Below are positions 57,001 through 64,000 of a DNA stretch of 64,000 bases, piece by piece (position 1 is the first letter of the stretch; each line of letters starts with the position of its first letter). Below the pieces are notes generated by a model, which ran no database searches, had not been told where the DNA came from, and saw nothing but the letters and a program-made list of their open reading frames with translations. The stretch is taken from contig JAXBDG010000015.1 in NCBI GenBank assembly GCA_036320915.1, positions 806,001 through 870,000 on the forward strand, written 5' to 3'. The translations under genes and the position numbers were made by a program. The DNA is from Linnemannia elongata (Eukaryota > Mortierellomycota > Mortierellomycetes > Mortierellales > Mortierellaceae).

Positions 57001-60000
57001 GCGAGGCAAGGACTCGTCGGACATCTGACTCTGGGCTCAGTACATCTTCCCGCAATTCAGGGACAGGGCTTGCGGAACGACTTTCTGGATTTGCCCAGAC
57101 TGTGCGTGGCCTCAGCCGATCGCCTTTTACTGCTGGCAATTCGTCACCTACTATGACCTCCAGCTCTTCTAGTTCAACACCAACAACCCCTGGATCAAAC
57201 ACACCATATACCTCAGGACCAACAAGTTGTCGCCAACAGACCATGTCAAACATGAATCCCGACAACATGCAGTTCAACTCATGGGACGATTTTCTCTACC
57301 ATTATCGCCAGGGACTCTTTCCAGCAGATCATCCCATTCCAAGGCCACACGTAGACACAGCCTATCCACCCACACCACCTTATGCAGCAACAGACTCCCC
57401 GCTTCCCTACCTAGCCCCGCCTCTTCCCTTGGACGAGGAGCGCCGCCTCCGAGCGCTTTACAGCTTTCAGATCCTCCAAACAGGAATTGACCCCAACTTT
57501 GAGCGAATTGTTCAGTTGGTGGCGATGGTGATGGGGGTCAAGGGTTGCATGATCACCCTGGTGGATCACAAAGAACTCACAGTTAAAGCCCAGCATCCGC
57601 CTTCAGGATTCGATTGCTTTCCGAGAGAAGGCTCACTCTGCGGACACACTATCTTGCGGGCGGCGGATGACCCTTTTGTCGTTCTTGACACCAAGAGTGA
57701 TTGGAGGTTTCAAAATCTCGAGGCAGTGAACGCGGATCCCTATGTCCGATTCTACGCTGGTGCACCTCTGACGACATCGGAAGGACTGAATGTTGGATCT
57801 CTCTGTTTAATCGATGACGAGCCAAAGATTTCCTTCACGGAGAGGGAAAGGATGATGCTGATCGACTTCGCGGCCGTGGTTATGAGAGAAATGGAACTGT
57901 GGAACGACCAGGTCCAGCTTTGTATCAGGAATCGCATGATGAGGGACGTGACACGTTGGGTACGAGGCTGTCTCGACTTTGGCGCACCGGACTCACCAGT
58001 AGGAGACGATCCAGCATCGGAGGACACGCGGCTAAGCGGTGCCCACCCCTTAGATTCACTCCAACCGCCTTTGCCAACGCCATCCGGTCTTTCGGCGTCA
58101 TCCTCGGGAACTCTCAACATGGCAGATGGGCCAGCCTTGATCTCGCCTCCCCTCGACCCAGTCTTCCCAACACCCTCAGGATCACCCACGTTATTGTCTC
58201 GCGCCCTTGGCGCAACGACCAAGAGCGCCCCTCAAACAGCATCAACAACCAGTGGCAATCCTCTCCAGGACCGAGCATTCCCTGCCGCATGTATCCTCAT
58301 TCAAGCGACTCTTAACGTCGACGCCGTTTACCTTGTGCAGGCATCTTCCAACCAGTCCATCATCCCACCTTCAGGATCGTCTGTTGTTTGGAACTATCTT
58401 GATGCCGCAGGACGCAGAAAAGGATCAGTCGGCATTGTGAAAGGAGGACATTCATTGGGCGACGCACCCAACACGGCGCTGGTCTGTCTGGCGTCATCTC
58501 AAAAGAACACTGACATCTTTTCGCACCCAGTTCTTGACGAGAAGGTGCAGCACACCAAGAGACAAGGATCGGCCTGGGTCTGCACGGACGAAGGATGCCG
58601 GCCACATCGGCTTGGAGACTCGTTGCTGAATGCGATTGAGCCCGTGTGGGAGCGAGACATGCCTGTCATCAAGGAGATGCTGGGATATGTGCGACAGGAA
58701 ACACCGGTCCCACCTCAGATGCCTGGCCAAACCCGTCTGTTCAGCTACTCTCAAGGTCAGGACGCAATCGAGAACGATTGGTTTGGCGCCTCCACTAGCA
58801 TTCCATCGTTGATCAAGGATTCCAATCGTCGAAGGCTTCTTTGCCACACATTCCAAGGAACGATCCCCCAGCTTTCCTCTGCGTCGAACACGCCTTACCA
58901 GTCGTGTGTGGTAGTACCCATCCTGGGACCTAATATGGCCCACAATCAATCATCGACCGACGACGAACCCTGGGCATACTTTGTCATCCTTTCTGCCTCT
59001 CGCACCAAGCAGTTCTCTTTCCACGAGCGGATCTATCTTAAGAACTTTGGGTCATGTATGGTCACTGAGGTCATGAAACGCCGAGTGGAAGCAGCTGACA
59101 GGGCCAAAGGCACTTTTATCAAAAGGTATGCGGACTGTAGATGATCGACTGGTTTTTTTAATCTTTTCAATCTCCTTAATCATCGATGCGGACTATTCGA
59201 CATCATGTTGACCAATGGACTTTCTATGCTTTAGTATTTCCCACGAGCTTCGCACTCCGCTTCACATTATCCTTGGCATCCTCGAACTGCTCTACGCCAA
59301 TCCAGAGGAGCCCTTGAGCGAAACTCAGCTGGCGATGGTCTACTCAGCAGAAGCCTCTGGAAAGAGTTTGATTGACACCATCAACAACATTATCGATCTC
59401 GCTAATTTGGATCCTGACAACAACACTGATAGTCAGACTATTCATGGCAACCGATCGGCGACTCCTTCACCCGAAAGTGACGAGCCTGTCATGGAGGAAA
59501 TTGACATTCGCGAGCTGTGTGAAAAGGTTGCAGAGTCCATGGCCAAAGCCTGCACCGACAAGAACCTTATTGTGATCCCCTCTTGGACCAAACCTTCACT
59601 CTCGTCCTTGACAGGTTCGGCACCCAATTCTGCGCCCAACTCTGCATCAGGCATAACGTTGATGAGAAATAACTCGATGCCAACCGGCGGGAGGAGCAAC
59701 CCAGTTACCGATGATGCAGCCAACGGATCGACATCACCCGCCGAGGCACATGGTGGGTTCTCCTCCAGGAAGCTCCGCTCCGACCGCAAACCCGTTCTGG
59801 AGCTCATGGTGGCAATGGACGAGCCAGAAAGGGATCCTGATCACGATACCCTCTGGAGCTTTGCTCTGGACATCAAAACCATCACGCGCATCCTCACACA
59901 GGTAACAAACCCACATCAAATAGTAGAATGATCTTTCACTGGCCACTTTACCTATACATGTTGCTTATTAATTTCATGGCATCAAATTGCAATAGCTTGT

Positions 60001-61988
60001 GGAAAACGCCATCAAGTTCACGGCTACCGGATTCGTGGAGCTGTCCGCCATTGCCTTAACCAACAGCCCCATCCCCATGAAACCGCCACACCCAGACGCC
60101 CGAGCAATCCTCTTCACTGTCCGTGACACAGGCAAGGGCATCTCTGCAGACTTTGTTCAATCCCACCTCTTCAAGCGCTTCTCCCAGGAAGACCCACTTC
60201 AAGTTGGAACAGGACTCGGTATGGCGCTTGTTAAAGAGCTGGTCAAGAAACTCGGTGGATGGATGGAAGTCTGGAGTGAAGGTATCGAAGGTAAAGGATG
60301 TGTCGTCAAGGTTCTTTTCTGGGCGAGCCCAGCATCTCATCCCACAAAGTCGTTGAAGGATATGGATGGCCCTTGGCAGAACATGTCCTGCAGGTTCTAT
60401 GCTGGGGAGTCTGCTCTTGGATCGGACCGCCTCTTCAAGATCATGGGAGAGCGTATGATGGGCCAACAGCTTGCCATGAAGGTCGAGAGAGGCAATGAGC
60501 AGGACACGAGCGCCGAGGACATGCTCAAGAATCTTTCAGACGAGTCTCAGTGCACCCTTCTTGTGATCAATGACGATCTTATCCGCCTCCGCGCCTACCT
60601 ATCATACTGGTCCGACAAGCAAGCAGCGACCACCGAAGAGGGAGAGGCGATCCCCGAGACGCCTACGCCTCTTTTGATGCTCACAGCACCCTATAACCTC
60701 AAGAGCGTACAGAAGCTGGTCGATGAATACCTTGAGGTCCAAGCTGAGTCGGATGGAGTGATTCGTCCTGCTTCGGTTGTGATCCTGAGCAAACCCATCG
60801 GACCACTCAAATTGGTGCAGTCCCTGCGCGATTGCTTTACCCCCGCATTCTCGAGCCCTGGATTGGCTACCCCTCAAGGATCGCCTCAGCTCTCGCCTCG
60901 AACCGACCTGGCTCGAGTCCCACCCATGCCGATGATCCGATCAGCTACAGTACCCCACATCACGACTACGACCCTCGGCGTCAACGACAGTCGGCTTTTG
61001 TCGGCCGGAAGCATGATCAAACAGTCCTTTGTCTTCCCAATTATGCAGAATGATCGACAGCCGATGATCTTTATCCCACCTCATTCTCCAGGAGGACTTG
61101 TCATTCCTCCACGCGTCCTGTCGGTTGATCCTAGCCCCGCGACGACACCCGAGCGAGAGCGAGAGCTGGGACCTAATCACCAGTCATCCAGCTCTTCCAG
61201 CAGTTTGGAGGACATCTCTCGCGACATCACTGCAAAGGAGCGCGCCGACCTGGAAGCCTTCCGAGCCAATATTGAGGCCAATGCGCCCAAGATTCCATCG
61301 ATCAAGAACTATCACATCCGGAGGCAACTTCAACTGGACAGGACCCCCGCGGTTGGTCCAACTATCGACACCAGCTGCTCCGACCGTCCCTTGCCCAGAG
61401 TGTTGATCGTCGAAGACAACATTACCAACCGAATGATTCTGAGAATGTTTTTGAAGAAGCGTGGCATTGGCGTTGTTGAGGCCGAAAATGGTCTGCTGGG
61501 TGTTGAGCGATTCCAGGAGGAAGTCTGGCGCAGAGACGGAAAGGCAGGATTTGAGTTCGTGCTGATGGACTTGCAGATGCCAGTCATGGACGGCAACATG
61601 GCGACAAAGAAGATTCGCGAGTTTGAACAGGGTCTTGTGAGGCAAGGACAGCTCAACGTGAATAGAGCAAACGGTCTTCAGACGGGACCGCCTAGTACTG
61701 ATCAAGAGGGAGCGTACCGCCGGACCACAATTTTTGCGCTAACGGGACTTGCTGCCGACGAGGACAAACGCCTGGCTTTTGAGTGCGGTGTTGACGGCTA
61801 CTTGACCAAACCCGTTAGTCTCAAGGTGAGCTTTACATCCAATTGCGTGTATATATTCACAAGCAGTGGATATAGCGATTTCAATGAATATATGTACTAA
61901 TCATAAGCGCTATTCTGCTCTCCTTACTTTTTAGATACTGGGAGAACTATTGGAGACCAACCCCGCCGATTTGAAGATTCCCGCGTAA
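54076..61988 (+). CDS. Hybrid histidine kinase with GAF domain, 1827 aa
   Basis: Five exons: 54076-54686, 56804-59125, 59235-59901, 59996-61825 and 61935-61988; the total is exactly 1828 codons. Residues 1-410 are Ser/Thr-rich. A GAF domain follows at about 413-575 (DEERRLRALYSFQILQTGID to FREGSLCGH-type and GAPLTTSEGLNVGSLCLIDD). The H-box is SISHELRTPLHIILG with His981 as the phosphoacceptor. The ATPase N-box is LVENAIKFT (about 1202) and the G-boxes are DTGKGIS and GTGLGMALVKELV. A long Pro/Ser linker follows, then a receiver domain with VLIVEDNITNRMIL, the phosphoacceptor Asp in LMDLQMPVMDG (about 1724), the Thr in ALTG and the Lys in YLTKP. It is therefore a complete phosphorelay kinase. 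The ligand is unknown. Exon 1 is joined over a 2117-nt intron on phase alone, so the first 204 residues are less certain. Confidence 0.85.
54687..56803 (+). other. Putative 2.1-kb first intron of the histidine kinase gene
   Basis: A GTACTG donor and a CATTCAG acceptor in matching phase. It holds many T-runs (about 55758-55775 and 56418-56441), purine-rich and CT-rich blocks, and no open frame with a domain. It could also hide an alternative promoter. Confidence 0.5.
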
Positions 61989-62408
61989 AGGACGCCCTAT
62001 TTATTGTTTGTTTGGAGTCCACTGTTGTTGTTATTTTCTTTGCCCTATTTCTTTTTTTGCCATTTCTTTTGTTCAACTGTTTATCACCCCCATCCATTCC
62101 ATAACGCACACTCGACATACCTTGTACAGCGCACCATTCACTCCTCTTTCTTGCAGTTGCTTTCCAACAATTATTTTGTTATCACTCTCTTTCTCACTTT
62201 TATTTAATTCTATTCATTTTTTTTGGCTGTTGCATCACGTTTCTCTTTTTTTTCGACTCATATTTTTTTTGACTTCATTCTTGTACATGTACCATCTCCC
62301 TCCTTTTCTTTTCTATCACATTGACACATTAAAAACGTAACCCCTTCTGGCGCCATGGCTATCTCTCATGTTTTGGCACGCATTCTAAGTTGATTATTAT
62401 TGGATATT
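61989..62408. other. Convergent intergenic region
   Basis: T-rich 3' region between the histidine kinase and the Sel1-repeat gene. Nothing coding was seen. Confidence 0.5.
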
Positions 62409-64000
62409 TCATGGAACTGCTACGACTGAAGAAGAGGATGAAGAAGAAGGCGGGGTACGTTGGCCGCTCCAGAGGGTCCATCGACGTTTCTTCTTCTCGA
62501 GTGTCTCGGAACTAGTAGGGGAAGAGATTGAAGTCGGTGTTGTGGAGGCGGCGCTTGCGGTGGTCGAGGGGCGAGGGGATGTAGGGGATGATGGCAAGGA
62601 TGTGATGGTGGTGCTGTTGTTGCTGTTGTTGGAGGTGGATGTGCCATAAACTGGGGGTACAACGGTGCCTGCGGTCGCGGCTGTGACTGATGCTAGGCCT
62701 GAGGCGATGCTGGTTAGGGTATATTGAGGCGATGGGATCGAAGGCGCTGATGGTGATGTTGGTGAAGAAGATGAGCTTAGGCTTGCTGTTGAGGAGCTGT
62801 TGGTGTTGTTCTGGGTGATCCATGAGCCTGGGGATTTCGTACGTGAACGGACCGAGGATGGTGAAGAGGGAGATGAACACGCCGGGGTCGAGTTCGAAGA
62901 CGCTGGCGGGACAGCAGAGGTGGCGATGGCAGTCTGGATGGCGGAGGTCAACCTCTTGGCGCGTTCCTTCGAGCTCCCCTTCTTTGTTCCTTGAATAGTC
63001 GCATTGGTGACGACGGATACAGATCCGATGGTGGCCGCAGCCGAGACGGCAGCGTTCTCGGCGGCGCAGTACTGATCGTATTTGGGTTTCCATATCCACG
63101 AGTTGCCCAGTTGTGAGGCTCCTTGAGCTGACGCCATGCGGTAGTATTTTGCGGATTCATACATGTCCTTTTCGATCCCGATCCCCTCGTAGTAGCAGAG
63201 CGCTGTTTCGTTCTGTGAGTCTGGGTCTCCCTATTGTTTGCGTCATTGTCAACAACAAAGAGCAGAGGTTTAGCAAAACGTAGATATTATGTGCTTCTTT
63301 TGACGTCATTTTTTTTTTCAGGGACGATGTGTACGTACCAGATCGGCGGCGATTTTGAAGTAGGTAAAGGCAACGGGTTTGTCTTTGGCAACACCCCAGC
63401 CTTTGAGATAGGACATTCCGAGCTCATACAGGGCCATGACCAGTTCCTTGCGCGCCATCGACATGGCTGCAGTGCGGTCCATACTGCCCATACGCCTCAC
63501 AGATTGCAATGGAGGTGCTCCTGCTGTAGGTTGAGTTCCTTCTGAGGAAGGTGGTGGTGGTGTGCGCGAGGAAGGGGATGATGGTGACGAGAGCGGCTGT
63601 GATCGTGGCATATTTGGGCTGCTATTATTGTTGGCACTGTTGGCGTAAACGACGGGTGCAGAGACGGCAGAGACAGTAGAAGATGCGGTAGTGGGTACTC
63701 CGTCGATGACCTTCATCTCCCCCATCGCGTACTCTGCTGCCCGTTGGAGGTAGACAATTGCTTCCTTCGGGTTTGCCCTGCATCCCTATTTTAATAATAA
63801 TAATAAAAAAAAAAAAAAAAAAAAAAAGAAAGAAAGAACGTAGGTTATTGATCATTCTTGAGTGCACGGTCAAAACCGTGGTGCCAAGTCTCGTCTTTTC
63901 TGTGTTGCGTTTCAAATCTTTCTCCACAAAAACGGGGGGGAAAAGAGGACTTACCCATCCGTGACGAAGAGAAAGTCCATACATCAATTGACCCAAGGGG
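62409..64000 (-). CDS. Sel1-like repeat protein, partial (N-terminus beyond the window)
   Basis: The last three exons on the minus strand are 64000-63955 (cut by the window), 63785-63339 and 63230-62409. They encode Sel1/TPR-like repeats: LGQLMYGLSLRHGWGCRANP with KEAIVYLQRAAEYAM, then LVMALYELGMSYLKGWGVAK with DKPVAFTYFKIAADLGD, then DSQNETALCYYEGIGIEKDM with YESAKYYRMASAQG. Between the first and second repeat is a Ser/Pro-rich insert of about 75 residues. After the repeats a Ser/Thr-rich tail of about 220 residues ends KKKRRWTLWSGQRTPP and a serine run. Sel1 repeats build adaptor scaffolds; fungal examples act in cell-wall synthesis and signalling (Chs4/Skt5 and Dsf2 types). The spacing and long tail favour a Dsf2-like protein, but that is uncertain without the N-terminus. 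Confidence 0.8.
63805..63827. repeat. Poly(A) run after AAT repeats, in an intron
   Basis: AAT trinucleotides followed by more than 20 A on the plus strand, inside the intron of the Sel1-repeat gene between 63954 and 63786. Confidence 0.8.

Overview
This is a 64 kb stretch of a fungal nuclear chromosome, most likely from an early-diverging fungus of the Mortierella group (Mortierellomycotina). The evidence is spliceosomal introns with GTATGT/GTAAGT donors, a Rieske protein, mitochondrial methionyl-tRNA synthetase, histone H4, ARF1, RPL7, CDK8 and DCAF12 homologues of fungal or opisthokont type, pyrimidine-rich leaders, many long homopolymers and decayed transposon-like fragments. The lineage is an inference from family content; no marker gene was searched. 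There are no bacterial, organellar or viral genes.

Layout. From 1 to 7.4 kb is a decayed, repeat-rich region. It holds copies of a multi-repeat Myb/SANT family (one intact at 5210-6649, broken ones at 252-947 and 6858-7204, and another at 35906-37205), a MULE-like transposase scrap, an XPG/FEN1-like nuclease fragment and one intact membrane-protein gene (1834-3570). From 8.1 to 13.3 kb is the most unusual part: a head-to-tail array of four genes of the interferon-inducible IFI6/IFI27 (ISG12) family on the minus strand. Each begins with the same 4-nt coding exon (ATG+G), and three have an N-terminal tryptophan heptad repeat that is expanded in copy B. The fourth copy is decaying, and a 157-bp MITE with a perfect 5-bp target duplication has inserted between two copies.

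From 14.4 to 34.3 kb lie ARF1, RPL7 (with a box C/D snoRNA in its second intron), a large Ser-rich protein with a Cys cluster, an AIM18-like chalcone-isomerase-fold mitochondrial protein, an ankyrin+DIL protein and cysteine dioxygenase. From 34.3 to 39 kb is another decayed stretch. From 39 to 64 kb lie DCAF12, histone H4, mitochondrial MetRS, the Rieske subunit (the last two divergent from a 266-bp shared promoter), CDK8, a 1827-residue GAF/hybrid histidine kinase and a partial Sel1-repeat protein that runs off the right edge.

The housekeeping genes are independent single-gene units, with no operons. Exon structures were assembled by hand from splice signals, reading phase and family conservation, and every multi-exon CDS given here closes in frame. 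Gene-poor stretches hold CT-rich leaders, microsatellites and poly(A)/poly(T) runs. I saw no tRNA, rRNA or CRISPR array.
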